A stretch of 64,000 bases of DNA from Pseudolachnospira sp051055405 (GCF_051055405.1 NZ_CP167068.1:2356001-2420000); one strand, 5' to 3'; shown: positions 41,457-50,338, counted from the stretch's first letter. Notes: a model not told the origin generated them from the letters alone. Made by a program: numbers and translations.

Positions 41457-42451
41457 GCCGCAATTCTGAGCTAAAGCTCCTGATCCTTCTCAGCATTTTC
41501 CTTACTATACTTGCTTCCTTTGCAGCGTTCTTCTGGTTTGGCGCCGCTGGTTTTATCGTTCTTCTTTCCTGCGGCACACTGACCACGTTGTTTCTTCGCT
41601 TTACCTTTTCCCGATACCGCCGCATGGCGGAACTGGCGGAAACACTGGATCATATTCTCTATGGGCAAGCGCTCTCCCTGTCGGATTACCAGGAAGGAGA
41701 ATTTGCCATATTGCAGGACGAACTGCAAAAACTGTTGAATAGACTGAAAGAACAAGCTGCCACGTTGGCGGAAGACAAAAAGGGGCTTTCCGAAGCAATG
41801 GCGGATATTTCCCACCAGCTGCGAACGCCGCTTACTTCTCTTCAGCTGATCCATTCCAGGCTGCAGCGGGGGGAACACAGCGAAGAAGAGCGTCACACTC
41901 TTTTGCAGGATTCCCGCAGGCTTTTAGAACAGATTGATTGGCTGATCACCGCGCTTCTTAAAATGTCAAAAATTGAAGCCGGAACCGTTTCTTTCGAAAA
42001 AAAGCCAGTGAACGTCGCATCGCTGATTCAGGCAGCGGCGGAACCTCTCGCCGTTCCTCTGGAATTAAAAGAAATCGAGCTTGCCATCCACTGCGCCCCT
42101 GACGCCGCCTTTACCGGAGATTTTCTTTGGAGCCGCGAAGCCATCGGAAATTTTTTAAAAAACTGTATGGAACATACCCTGCCGGGAGGGCATATTACCG
42201 TCCAAGCTAGACAAACTTCTGTCTTTACAGAAATCTTGGTTTTTGACGACGGGCCAGGAATTGCAGAGGAAGACATTCCACATATTTTTGAACGATTTTA
42301 TCAAGGAAAACAGGGAAATAAAGAAAGCTTTGGGATTGGACTTTCCCTCGCGCGGATGATCCTACAGGAACAAAACGGAACCGTGAAGGCGGCCAACCGG
42401 CCGGAAGGCGGAGCCAGTTTCCATATCAAAATTTATAAAAGCGCCTTATAA
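41453..42451 (+). CDS. Sensor histidine kinase
   Basis: This 332-residue kinase has two close membrane segments at the N-terminus (LLILLSIFLTILASFAAFFW, AAGFIVLLSCGTLTTLFL) with almost no extracellular loop. It therefore probably senses within the membrane or through a partner protein. A HAMP-like linker precedes the phosphoacceptor His in MADISHQLRTPLTSL. The ATPase domain has the N box (REAIGNFLKNCMEH), FDDGPGIAEEDIPHIFERFY and GIGLSLARMI. It is coupled to the response regulator upstream, and the chorismate mutase-like gene follows after 17 bases. Confidence 0.93.
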   Translation: MSRNSELKLLILLSIFLTILASFAAFFWFGAAGFIVLLSCGTLTTLFLRFTFSRYRRMAELAETLDHILYGQALSLSDYQEGEFAILQDELQKLLNRLKEQAATLAEDKKGLSEAMADISHQLRTPLTSLQLIHSRLQRGEHSEEERHTLLQDSRRLLEQIDWLITALLKMSKIEAGTVSFEKKPVNVASLIQAAAEPLAVPLELKEIELAIHCAPDAAFTGDFLWSREAIGNFLKNCMEHTLPGGHITVQARQTSVFTEILVFDDGPGIAEEDIPHIFERFYQGKQGNKESFGIGLSLARMILQEQNGTVKAANRPEGGASFHIKIYKSAL

Positions 42452-42468
42452 ACATAGGAAGGAAGACC

Positions 42469-43038
42469 ATGATGACATTAGAAGAAGTACGAAGACAGAT
42501 TGACAAGATCGACGCCGAGATCAAACAATTATTTTTCAAACGGATGGACGTAGCCCATCAAGTTGCCGAGATCAAATACGAGGCAAACGAGACTACCATC
42601 TACCGGGCAGATCGGGAGGCTGACATGATTCGCCGCCTGACAGAAGACGTCCCGTCCGACCTTGTCGCAGAATACACCGCTTTGCTTCGGAAAGTGATCG
42701 AAGTTTCCCGCAAATATCAATACGGGTTGATGTATAACTGGAATCCGGATTTCTTTACTCCGCTGGCCGAGGGCGTCTCCATCCGGGAATCAGATACCCG
42801 CGTAAAAGTACGCCTGACTCGGACGGATTCCTGCAACAGCATGTCCTCCATCCTTTCCATGATCGGCGACTATGGTTTTAACATGGAACAAATGTATTTG
42901 CTGGAGATGAATGCGGAGCAACAGACGGTCTCCTTTGAATTGATTATCCGAGGAAATCTGAACGATACCTCCATGCGCAAATTGATGTTTCAGCTGTCCA
43001 AAGAAGCCCTCGCTTTTCAGATCCTGGAAAGCTTCTAA
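42469..43038 (+). CDS. Chorismate mutase (AroQ) with C-terminal ACT-like domain
   Basis: This 189-residue protein has an N-terminal AroQ chorismate mutase domain that would convert chorismate to prephenate. The catalytic residues of the E. coli enzyme are all matched: Arg8, Arg25, Lys36, Arg49, Glu50, Ser80 and Gln84. After a Tyr/Trp-rich linker (YGLMYNWNPDFF), residues 110-189 form a domain with ACT-like pattern (VKVRLTRTDSCNSMSSILSM, then TVSFELIIRGNLNDTSMRKL). ACT domains usually bind Phe or Tyr for feedback control. The dehydratase domain normally found between these parts in bifunctional PheA is absent. AGGAAGGAAG precedes the ATG. It lies 17 bases after a sensor kinase gene. Confidence 0.82.
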   Translation: MMTLEEVRRQIDKIDAEIKQLFFKRMDVAHQVAEIKYEANETTIYRADREADMIRRLTEDVPSDLVAEYTALLRKVIEVSRKYQYGLMYNWNPDFFTPLAEGVSIRESDTRVKVRLTRTDSCNSMSSILSMIGDYGFNMEQMYLLEMNAEQQTVSFELIIRGNLNDTSMRKLMFQLSKEALAFQILESF

Positions 43039-43072
43039 ACGGAATTTCCTATGAAAAAACAAAGAGCCTGTC

Positions 43073-43100
43073 GCATTAACGAATCCGAATTCGTTAATGC
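43073..43100. repeat. Perfect 12-bp inverted repeat
   Basis: GCATTAACGAAT at 43073-43084 pairs with 43089-43100 around the loop CCGA. No T run follows on either strand, so a terminator is unlikely. A related TTAACG/CGTTAA inverted repeat lies on the other side of the AlbA_2 gene (44753-44789), so these may mark the limits of an acquired segment. Confidence 0.5.
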
Positions 43101-43161
43101 TACGGGTGAATAAGGTAGTATTCTGAATTATTACATCTGTGGTGTTGCAATGGATAGAAGC

Positions 43162-43196
43162 AAGGCTTTGGCTATAATGGTCAAAGCCTTGTTTTA
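43162..43196 (+). terminator. Probable terminator after the chorismate mutase gene
   Basis: AAGGCTTTG pairs with CAAAGCCTT across an 11-base loop, followed by GTTTTA. The T run is short, so efficiency may be modest. Confidence 0.5.
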
Positions 43197-43226
43197 CCTA
43201 AAAATCTGCATATTCGTATTTTATAA

Positions 43227-44654
43227 TTATTTCGCTTTTACAAACTTCTGATTAGAGCTTTTAGGTTTGTCGGGTATTGTCATTTTCAGTTTTCCTTCAG
43301 CGACAAGCGGTGCTACAATCTGTGACATTACATGATTTTTGGATTTGCCTACAAACGCTACGATTTCTGCTCTTGTTCGAGGTATAGAACAAAATTCCAC
43401 AAGCGAATCGCCAACAGGCATTGTTTCTGCAAACAAACCGTTTTTCATAACCACCTTAAATTCGCCGTGAACAACGGAAAACAGCGGTGCGGGAAGACCT
43501 GCATTGGCAAACTCACTACGCATAGTAGGGATACCAGAATATCTATTTTCAGTTACTTTCAAGAGTTCAAGCATATTTGCAAGAGCGGCATTTCTTGTTT
43601 CGGGACGAACCTTACCAAGTGCATCTATGGAAATTTTTCCGTATAGTCCGCCGCTATTGATGATCTCCATACGGTCACGATACATTTCAATGCGAATAGG
43701 TACGTTTTCTGTATGAACACTATAATCACGATGTACCAAGGCATTGAGGATAGCTTCACGAACAGCCTTTATCGGATATTCGGGTTTATCTGCCCGTTGT
43801 CCGTTATCGTTAATTATCGTTTTAGTACGGCTATTCTTACGAACAAACTCCACAGCTTCTTCAAGCATATCGGGGATTGCTCCGGTAATACGTTTGTTAT
43901 CAATAAAACGCTCACCATCACCGCCAACTGTTCCTTGCTCCGTTCCGGGAAGTGAAACTGCGGTAATGCAAAGCTGAGGGAAATAGCCTTGAGGATATTT
44001 TGAAAAAGTCATCAATCCTGCAAGAGTAGGAATGCCGTCATTGGTAATACCCATCAATTCCAAGATTTCTTCCTCAGAAACATTATCTGCAAGATTTTTT
44101 CTCTCACTTTTTACTGCGGTCAGATATTCGTTCATTCGCTTTTCGTCAATCATATTGAGTTTGCCATTATTGACAATACGAATGTCATCACGAGTTCTCT
44201 TACGAAATGCTTCATAACTGTATATTTCGTATTCGCTCATTGGCTCGTCGGATTCACCAACACGTACATAAGAGCCTTTGATGCGACCTACACCCTTATA
44301 AAAAACAGGACGCTCGGAAATATCAACACCGGGAATTTCGGCAGACACAACAGCCTTTCCGTCAATCTCACAAACAGTAAACAACGCACGAACAGACGGC
44401 TCCATTTGTTTGCATTGCTCGGTTACTTTCTTTTGAAGATCCTGAGCATCATACACGCCTTTAACAACATAATTATCCACTTCGTCAACACCAAAAATAA
44501 TAATGCCGCCTTCATCTTGATTCGAAAAAGATGAAAGTGTATCAAATAATCTCGTGGGACAGCCTTGTACCGCCGCTTTCAATTCAATAGTTTGGGATTC
44601 GGTTTTTAAGTTTTTTATATCTAAAACGATTTTTTTGAGAGCTTCAGTTTGCAT
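43227..44654 (-). CDS. AlbA_2 (Schlafen-like) domain protein with ATP-binding C-terminus
   Basis: This 475-residue protein starts MQTEALKKIVLDIKNLKTES with AAGGAGGAAGCGTTA upstream. The N-terminal AlbA_2 domain has the usual signature TESQTIELKAAVQGCPTRLF, then FSNQDEGGIIIFGVDEV. A central GHKL-like ATPase region has YPIKAVREAILNALVHRDYS and IEMYRDRMEIINSGGLYG. A winged-helix-like end follows (PRTRAEIVAFVGKSKNHVMS). Such proteins occur as transcription regulators and in mobile or defence settings. The gene is visibly more AT-rich than its neighbours and is flanked by TTAACG inverted repeats, so it was probably acquired. Function unknown. Confidence 0.82.
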   Translation of the reverse strand: MQTEALKKIVLDIKNLKTESQTIELKAAVQGCPTRLFDTLSSFSNQDEGGIIIFGVDEVDNYVVKGVYDAQDLQKKVTEQCKQMEPSVRALFTVCEIDGKAVVSAEIPGVDISERPVFYKGVGRIKGSYVRVGESDEPMSEYEIYSYEAFRKRTRDDIRIVNNGKLNMIDEKRMNEYLTAVKSERKNLADNVSEEEILELMGITNDGIPTLAGLMTFSKYPQGYFPQLCITAVSLPGTEQGTVGGDGERFIDNKRITGAIPDMLEEAVEFVRKNSRTKTIINDNGQRADKPEYPIKAVREAILNALVHRDYSVHTENVPIRIEMYRDRMEIINSGGLYGKISIDALGKVRPETRNAALANMLELLKVTENRYSGIPTMRSEFANAGLPAPLFSVVHGEFKVVMKNGLFAETMPVGDSLVEFCSIPRTRAEIVAFVGKSKNHVMSQIVAPLVAEGKLKMTIPDKPKSSNQKFVKAK

Positions 44655-44752
44655 TAACGCTTCCTCCTTGAAGATGTCGGTTTTATTATATACTATTTTA
44701 ATCAAAAAGCAAGAACTAACGAGCAGAATTAAAATTTCAACGAAAAAATCTT

Positions 44753-44789
44753 AGAATTAACGGTTCCATTATTCCTAATCGTTAATTCT
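44753..44789. repeat. Inverted repeat upstream of the AlbA_2 gene
   Basis: AGAATTAACG at 44753-44762 and CGTTAATTCT at 44780-44789 form a perfect 10-bp inverted repeat with a 17-base spacer. It lies about 100 bases upstream of the AlbA_2 start and could be an operator for that gene or the edge of an inserted segment. Confidence 0.45.
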
Positions 44790-44795
44790 CAAATG

Positions 44796-44839
44796 AAAAA
44801 GGTGTAACCACATTTTACTGAGGTTACACCACATTTTTT
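44796..44839. terminator. Bidirectional terminator after the cyclase gene
   Basis: GGTGTAACC at 44801-44809 pairs with 44822-44830. Five A precede the stem and six T lie just after it, so it can end the minus-strand ABC/cyclase operon. Confidence 0.8.
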
Positions 44840-44894
44840 AAAATACTTCTTTATTAGCACTCGACTAAGCGTCAGCCGCTTTTTTTACGTACGC

Positions 44895-45563
44895 TTATAC
44901 CAAAGCCATCAAACGAATCCAAGCTCCGCTGGCCCCTTTGACCGCTGGAAAAGTGCCAAACAGTTCGCAGCGGTCCGCGCCGATTTGTTCCAGACGGCAG
45001 ATATTTTCCACAATGATTACGCCGTTTCCCAAAAGCATCCGGTGCGCGTCCATACCGTTCCGATCCACATTGATACTCTCCGTACCCAGAAGGCGAATCT
45101 GTTTTTCCGCCAAATACTCCGCCGCCAAAACGTCCAGATATGGATAGCCTTTACCGATAAACTCTTCGAATCCTTCTTCCCACTTGTCCGCATGTCCCGT
45201 AAAAAGTAACACCGCATCTCCAGGGCGAATCTCTTCATGAGCATTTTCCCATGCGATCAATTCCTCTTTTGTAATCCGATGCCAATGCTCCGCTGCCGGG
45301 ATCTGTACTACCACTGCTGGCCCGCAAAGTACCAAAGGATTTAGCTGGTCCAGGGTATTCCAGCCACTGTTCACATGAAAAGGGGCGTCCATATGCGTTC
45401 CTGTATGAGGACAATAGGACCGTACTTCCAGATTCGCATGCCCGCCGTCGATGCCGGCTTTCCCCAGCCATTCCACCTGATACTTAGAGATGTATGGTTC
45501 GCAGACGATTCCCTCACCGTGGGTATGGGATAAATCCACTACACGTTTTTTTCCAAGTTCCAT
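44895..45563 (-). CDS. Cyclase-family metal hydrolase (kynurenine formamidase-like)
   Basis: This 222-residue protein belongs to the putative cyclase family that includes KynB-type arylformamidase and isatin hydrolase. The diagnostic HTGTHMDAPFHV provides metal ligands, with DLSHTHGEGI near the start and LLGTESINVDRNGMDAHRML later. These enzymes hydrolyse amide or lactam/lactone bonds using Mn or Zn. It is the last gene of an ABC-transporter operon, five bases after a permease gene, and is the only enzyme there, so it probably acts on the imported compound. AAGGAGTAGTGTAG precedes the ATG. The substrate is unknown; no other tryptophan catabolism gene is present. Confidence 0.85.
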   Translation of the reverse strand: MELGKKRVVDLSHTHGEGIVCEPYISKYQVEWLGKAGIDGGHANLEVRSYCPHTGTHMDAPFHVNSGWNTLDQLNPLVLCGPAVVVQIPAAEHWHRITKEELIAWENAHEEIRPGDAVLLFTGHADKWEEGFEEFIGKGYPYLDVLAAEYLAEKQIRLLGTESINVDRNGMDAHRMLLGNGVIIVENICRLEQIGADRCELFGTFPAVKGASGAWIRLMALV

Positions 45564-45568
45564 CTACA

Positions 45569-46531
45569 CTACTCCTTCTTTGCACGGCCGTATAAAAACA
45601 GCACTGCCAAAATGATCACGCCATTGATAATGTTTCGGCCGCCTTCCTGCATATCCAAATTTACCAAGAGGCCGTTTAGAATATAGAGGATAATGGCGCC
45701 GGCCACCGTACCGGCATAATTCCCTTTTCCTCCCAAAATCGAGGTGCCGCCGATAACCACCGCTGCGATCGAGGGCATGAGATACGGCGTCCCCATTCCA
45801 ATGTAAGCATACCCCAGATAACCGGTAAAAAGCAGGCCTCCCAGAGAAGCAAAAATAGCGCTTAGGATATAGATCAAAATTAACACGGCGCTGTTATTTA
45901 CACCGGAGTAATAGGATACGCTGTAACTGTTTCCAAGGGCATACAGCCTACGGCCAAAATTTGTCTTTGTCAAGGCAAAGGTGACTCCCACTGCAATCAC
46001 TGCCCAAAGGATCAAGATCCATCGGATGCCAAAGATCGATTCTGTAGAAAGGAAACGAATCCAGTCAGGGGCCGCGCCATTGGCAAGGCCATTGGTATAC
46101 AGGTAGACCACGCTCCAGAGAATGCTTTGCATGGCCAAGGTCATAACAATCGGTGGAACGTTCAAAAAGACAACGCCCAATCCGTTGACCAAGCCGATCA
46201 AAATACTGACGCCTAGAAGCACCCCAATCAAAAGCAGCTGATTCTCATTTTGCATGCTGGTGGTGATAACGGCTGCCAAATTAAAGGTTACGATAATAGA
46301 AAGGTCGATCCCACCCGTCAAAATTACAAGAGTCTGGCCAATGGCAAGAACTCCTAGAAACGAGGCAGTCACCAATGTATCTGAAATGTATTTTCCGGAA
46401 AAATAGTTGGGCTGCAATAGGCAGGTTACGATATATAAGAGCACGGTGGTCAGATAAACCTTTGCGACCGTGGAGCTCTTCAGCCTTTCTTTCCAGCCGA
46501 TTGACGGCTGAGCTGCGGCTTTTTCTTTCAT
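45569..46531 (-). CDS. Sugar-type ABC transporter permease (RbsC-like)
   Basis: This 320-residue permease of the BPD_transp_2 family has about nine membrane segments. The signature part is LVILTGGIDLSIIVTFNLAA, with YYSGVNNSAVLILIYILSAI and IAAVVIGGTSILGGKGNYAG later. It starts MKEKAAAQPSIGWKERLKSS with GGAGAGTGGAACA upstream, 19 bases after the preceding permease gene. Two different permeases suggest a heterodimeric channel, as in some ribose, autoinducer-2 or nucleoside importers. Confidence 0.93.
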   Translation of the reverse strand: MKEKAAAQPSIGWKERLKSSTVAKVYLTTVLLYIVTCLLQPNYFSGKYISDTLVTASFLGVLAIGQTLVILTGGIDLSIIVTFNLAAVITTSMQNENQLLLIGVLLGVSILIGLVNGLGVVFLNVPPIVMTLAMQSILWSVVYLYTNGLANGAAPDWIRFLSTESIFGIRWILILWAVIAVGVTFALTKTNFGRRLYALGNSYSVSYYSGVNNSAVLILIYILSAIFASLGGLLFTGYLGYAYIGMGTPYLMPSIAAVVIGGTSILGGKGNYAGTVAGAIILYILNGLLVNLDMQEGGRNIINGVIILAVLFLYGRAKKE

Positions 46532-46550
46532 TGTTCCACTCTCCTTTCCG

Positions 46551-47543
46551 TCATGCCGGCTTCCGGCGAAGTTTGATTTTCTGTAACGCATTGATGGCCA
46601 AAGCCGCCACCAGGATGAGGCCCTTGATCATATCCTGATAGAAGGAATTTACGCCCCAGAAAATCAATAATCCCAGAATTAAGGAATAGGTAATGACGCC
46701 GGCCACCGTACCAATAAAGCTCCCTCTTCCCCCCGACAAAGCCGTGCCGCCCAGAACCACAGCCGCCACGGAATTCATCGTAAATCCGTCGCTTCCGGTG
46801 GGATCTCCCACGGTCGTCTGCGCTGTCAACAAAATCCCGGCCATCGCACAGCAAACGCCCGCCATCAGATACGTTTTTACTTTCGTCTTTTTTACATGGA
46901 TACCAGACACAAAGGCAGCGTTTTCATTTCCACCGATCGCATAAATCGACTGTCCGAACTTGGAGCGCCGAATGGGAATCCAGAGAAGAAAAATAGAAAA
47001 TAACAGCCACAATACAGACTTCGGTATCTTTAGCGGTGTGATTGTTCCCATCATCAGTTTGGTAAACCCGCTTACTACTTCTCCGCTTGGCTGGGGCAAA
47101 ATATACATACCGATGCCCATAAAGATGAAAGAAGTAGCGAGAGTAACAATGATCGGCTGAAGCCGGCCATAGACGATGAGCATGCCATTAATACACCCGC
47201 AGACCGCCCCAATCAGCAGAACAATCAGTATCGTCGCTACAATACCAAGGATATCATTTCCCAGAGCCCCAGCAATCGGAACCATAATAAAAGCGGTCAC
47301 GGTATTGGTCAAGCCGATCAAGGCTCCTACCGACAAATCAATCCCTCCGGTTAAAATTACCAACGTTTGCGCCAACGCTCCAAAGAGCAACGTCATAAAT
47401 TGGTCAAAGGCGGATTTGATGCCATAAGCGGTAAAAAATTTCTTTTGGCTGGATATGTAGAGAATTGCCACCGCGATCATAATGACATAGCCAAATATCG
47501 CCTCCCGGTTTTTGGCCCAGATGTATCGAAGTTTTCCGTTCAT
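46551..47543 (-). CDS. Sugar-type ABC transporter permease (RbsC-like)
   Basis: This 330-residue permease is paralogous to the next gene. It has the repeated signature LVILTGGIDLSVGALIGLTN and MNSVAAVVLGGTALSGGRGS, about nine membrane segments and a basic C-terminus (KIKLRRKPA). Its start overlaps the ATPase gene stop as ATGA, so synthesis is coupled. It probably pairs with the second permease in the membrane. Confidence 0.93.
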   Translation of the reverse strand: MNGKLRYIWAKNREAIFGYVIMIAVAILYISSQKKFFTAYGIKSAFDQFMTLLFGALAQTLVILTGGIDLSVGALIGLTNTVTAFIMVPIAGALGNDILGIVATILIVLLIGAVCGCINGMLIVYGRLQPIIVTLATSFIFMGIGMYILPQPSGEVVSGFTKLMMGTITPLKIPKSVLWLLFSIFLLWIPIRRSKFGQSIYAIGGNENAAFVSGIHVKKTKVKTYLMAGVCCAMAGILLTAQTTVGDPTGSDGFTMNSVAAVVLGGTALSGGRGSFIGTVAGVITYSLILGLLIFWGVNSFYQDMIKGLILVAALAINALQKIKLRRKPA

Positions 47544-49057
47544 GCTCCCACCTCCGTCTCTTCCATTCCAAGGGCGGCTTTTAAGATCTCATGCTCCGTA
47601 AACTTTTCCCCTTCCAGCACAGCCGCTACTTCTCCATCCCGGAACACAGCGACCCGGTCGCAGAGTCCCAGAAGTTCCATATTTTCTGTCGAATACAGAA
47701 TGATGGTTTTTCCGCTCTCCGCCAAACGGCGAATCAGCTGATAAATTTCATATTTGGTTCCTACATCGATACCGCGGGTCGGATCCGACAACAGCAAAAG
47801 GTCCGCATCTGTCAAAATGGCTTTCCCCAGTACCAGCTTTTGCTGATTTCCTCCGCTCAAAGTTCCCGCCAGCTGAGCCGGACTGCTCAATTTGATCTGT
47901 AAAAGGTCAATCATCCGCTTTGTGTCTTCCGCTTCTTTTTTGCTGTCGATAATACCAAAACGGCTTCTCTTTTTCAGAGTGGGCAGCATCATATTTTCTC
48001 CGGAACCACGGCTTAGGAGCAGACCGTCATTTTTCCGGTCCGCTGGAGTTAACGCCACGCCTGCCGCCAGGCCCTTCCTGGGGTTTCGAATCTGCTTTGC
48101 CTCGCCCCCAATCTTTATAACGCCGCTGTCCAAAACCTGGGATCCATAAATCACATCCAAAAGATCGCTTTGCCCTTGGCCGCTTAACCCGGCAAGCCCA
48201 AAGATTTCGCCCCGGCGTACCGCTAGGTTCACATGGCTCAGTCGATTTGCACAGCTGACATTTTCCAGCTCCAATACATATTCTTTGGGAAGATTTACTC
48301 TCTTTTCCGGAAAGATCGTATCGATCTTCCGCCCGGCGATCTGATCAATGATCTCGGCGTTTGTCATCTCTCCCCAGGCAAAAGAAGTAATATAGCGGGC
48401 ATCCCGGAAAATCGTCGCACGGTCCGCGATCTGTTCCAGCTCATCCATCTTGTGGGAGATCAAAATTACCGTCTTTCCCTCTTCCCTGGTTAGACGGCGC
48501 AGTAAACGGAATAATAATTCCACTTCTTTGCTTCCAAGAGCCGACGTCGCTTCATCTAAAATAATCACATCGGGATTTTTGGAAAGCGCCTTGGCAATCT
48601 CCACCAACTGCTGCTGGGCTAAGGGGAGATCTTTCACCAACGTCCGCACGTCAATATCAAATTCCAGTTGTTTCATGATTTCCTCGGTTTTCTTTTCCAT
48701 CGCCTTAAAATCAATCAACCGGAATTTGGTCCTCGGTTCCGAACCAAGAAATACATTTTCCGCCACGGATAAATCTGGAAGCAGGGAAAGCTCTTGAAAA
48801 ACCGATGCAATTCCTGCCTGCACCGCATCCACCGGCGAAGTCAGCTGAATCTGCTTTCCTTTCAGAAAAAGTTCGCCTTGATCCGGCAGGACAACTCCAC
48901 ATAAAATCTTGATCAGAGTACTTTTCCCCGCGCCGTTTTCTCCAACTAACGCATGGATTTCCCCTGCATAGCAATCAATTTTCGCATCGACCAGCGCGTG
49001 AACACCGCCAAAGTGTTTGCTTACGTTTCTGGCCGAGATAATAGGCATTTGCTCCAC
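47540..49057 (-). CDS. Sugar-type ABC transporter ATPase, two domains (RbsA-like)
   Basis: This 505-residue protein has two fused ATP-binding cassettes, as in RbsA and MglA. The first carries Walker A GENGAGKSTLIK, signature LPLAQQQLVEIAKALS and Walker B VIILDEATSALG. The second has a degenerate Walker A (LAGLSGQGQSDLLDVIYG), signature LSGGNQQKLVLGKAI and Walker B LLLLSDPTRGIDVG. A degenerate second site is normal for the family. The frame extends upstream, but GTG at 49057 has GGAGG at six bases, giving MEQMPIISARNVSKHFGG; the ATG three codons later is an alternative. Confidence 0.93.
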   Translation of the reverse strand: MEQMPIISARNVSKHFGGVHALVDAKIDCYAGEIHALVGENGAGKSTLIKILCGVVLPDQGELFLKGKQIQLTSPVDAVQAGIASVFQELSLLPDLSVAENVFLGSEPRTKFRLIDFKAMEKKTEEIMKQLEFDIDVRTLVKDLPLAQQQLVEIAKALSKNPDVIILDEATSALGSKEVELLFRLLRRLTREEGKTVILISHKMDELEQIADRATIFRDARYITSFAWGEMTNAEIIDQIAGRKIDTIFPEKRVNLPKEYVLELENVSCANRLSHVNLAVRRGEIFGLAGLSGQGQSDLLDVIYGSQVLDSGVIKIGGEAKQIRNPRKGLAAGVALTPADRKNDGLLLSRGSGENMMLPTLKKRSRFGIIDSKKEAEDTKRMIDLLQIKLSSPAQLAGTLSGGNQQKLVLGKAILTDADLLLLSDPTRGIDVGTKYEIYQLIRRLAESGKTIILYSTENMELLGLCDRVAVFRDGEVAAVLEGEKFTEHEILKAALGMEETEVGA

Positions 49058-49083
49058 AGACAGCCTCCTCTTTTTGGGGGAAG

Positions 49084-49147
49084 AAAAAGGGGAGTCCCTC
49101 CCGCCCGCATCTGACCACGGGAGTGTCGGAGGGCTCCCCATCTTTTT
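49084..49147 (-). terminator. Hairpin between binding-protein and ATPase genes
   Basis: On the minus strand, GGGGAGCCCTCC pairs with GGAGGGACTCCCC (one bulge) and TTTTTC follows. It lies between the binding-protein stop and the ATPase start. Partial termination here would give the high ratio of binding protein to transporter that such importers need. Confidence 0.7.
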
Positions 49148-49174
49148 CCTCTTTACTACATGTTCAAAGGACTT

Positions 49175-50338
49175 TTACTCTAGTACATCTTCCAACTGAA
49201 TGTTCCAGCTATTTTCCTCGTTGGTATAAGCCGGCATAAACTCGTCGGACTGGGAGGGCTGATACCATTTCTCCGCATCCTTTGCCTCGATCACCGGCGG
49301 AGCCAGCAGCTGATCTCTCTCAACATCCTTTCCATTTACTACGTCCAGAGCCACATCCATAGCCATAGCGGACAGATAGGAAGGAACGCCCGTGATAAAT
49401 GCATTCAGGTTTTTCTCCATCGTTACACGGAAGTAACCGTTGGTCCACTCGCCAGTAATCGGAACCTTGGCCGGATCGTATCCATGCTGCTCCAAAGCAG
49501 CCACGATAGCCGCTTCGCCCATACCCTGCTGCAAAACGCCGTCGATCTGGGTTCCCTCATTCTTTGCCAATAGATCGTTCATCAACTGAGCTGTCGTACC
49601 AAAATCCCACTCGCCGTAGCCGTCGCCAACGACTTTGATGTCAGGATACTGCTTCAGTACTTCTTCATAAGCCGCGCAGCGAACCGTATCGTCGTGGGCT
49701 CCTGCTTTACCGCGAACCAACAGGATATTTCCTTTGCCGCCCAGCTGCTCGCAGAGCCACTTCGCCTGATTCGTGGCAAAAGCCGTGGCATCTACCGCAA
49801 TGCTATAAGTAGTATCGGTCTGTACAATGTTATCGAAGGAGACCACCACAATGCCCTGATCAGCTGCCTCTTCCAGGACCGGCTGAAGAGCGGAGGATGC
49901 GCAATCTACCAGAATAATGTCGTATTCTTCGGCAATCAGATTCCGAATCTCATTGATCTGAGCCTGCGCATCATCGCCGGAGCTCGTCGCATAGTATTCA
50001 GATACCACGCCCTGCTCCTTTAACTGCTCACAATATGTTTCAAAAATTTTGACCATCTGAATTCTCCAAGCATTGGTCAAAATTGAGTTGCTGAGCGCTA
50101 CTTTCAAATCCTTTGCATCGCCTGCATGCTCCAAAATTGCAGCTGCCACGCCGCTTTGAACGGCGGCCGTTGTCGCCGCTTCCGCGGCCGTCGTTTTCTC
50201 CTCTGCTGCTGTCGTAGGCGCCGCTGTTGCCGCCGCTTCCGTTGCCGGTGCTGCCGTTGTCGTATCATTTCCACCGCCGCATCCCATCAGGCCAAATGCC
50301 ATGCAGAAGGACACGAACACTGCCAAACATTTTTTCAT
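49175..50338 (-). CDS. Sugar-type ABC substrate-binding lipoprotein
   Basis: This 387-residue exported lipoprotein has signal peptide KKCLAVFVSFCMAFGLMGCG with the lipobox Cys at the end. A Thr/Ala/Glu-rich tether of about 40 residues follows, then a two-lobed type I binding fold (KVALSNSILTNAWRIQMVKI, IILVDCASSALQPVLEEAAD, VVVSFDNIVQTDTTYSIAVD). It captures the substrate outside the membrane for the permeases. It lacks the strict ribose-binding residues that would allow a substrate call. I start at the second ATG, for which GGAGAAG is correctly placed. It is the first gene of the transporter operon. Confidence 0.92.
   Translation of the reverse strand: MKKCLAVFVSFCMAFGLMGCGGGNDTTTAAPATEAAATAAPTTAAEEKTTAAEAATTAAVQSGVAAAILEHAGDAKDLKVALSNSILTNAWRIQMVKIFETYCEQLKEQGVVSEYYATSSGDDAQAQINEIRNLIAEEYDIILVDCASSALQPVLEEAADQGIVVVSFDNIVQTDTTYSIAVDATAFATNQAKWLCEQLGGKGNILLVRGKAGAHDDTVRCAAYEEVLKQYPDIKVVGDGYGEWDFGTTAQLMNDLLAKNEGTQIDGVLQQGMGEAAIVAALEQHGYDPAKVPITGEWTNGYFRVTMEKNLNAFITGVPSYLSAMAMDVALDVVNGKDVERDQLLAPPVIEAKDAEKWYQPSQSDEFMPAYTNEENSWNIQLEDVLE

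Noticed and set aside
43073..43100. 12-bp perfect hairpin as terminator of the chorismate mutase gene
   Set aside because: No T run is present on either strand; the hairpin at 43162-43190 is the better candidate.
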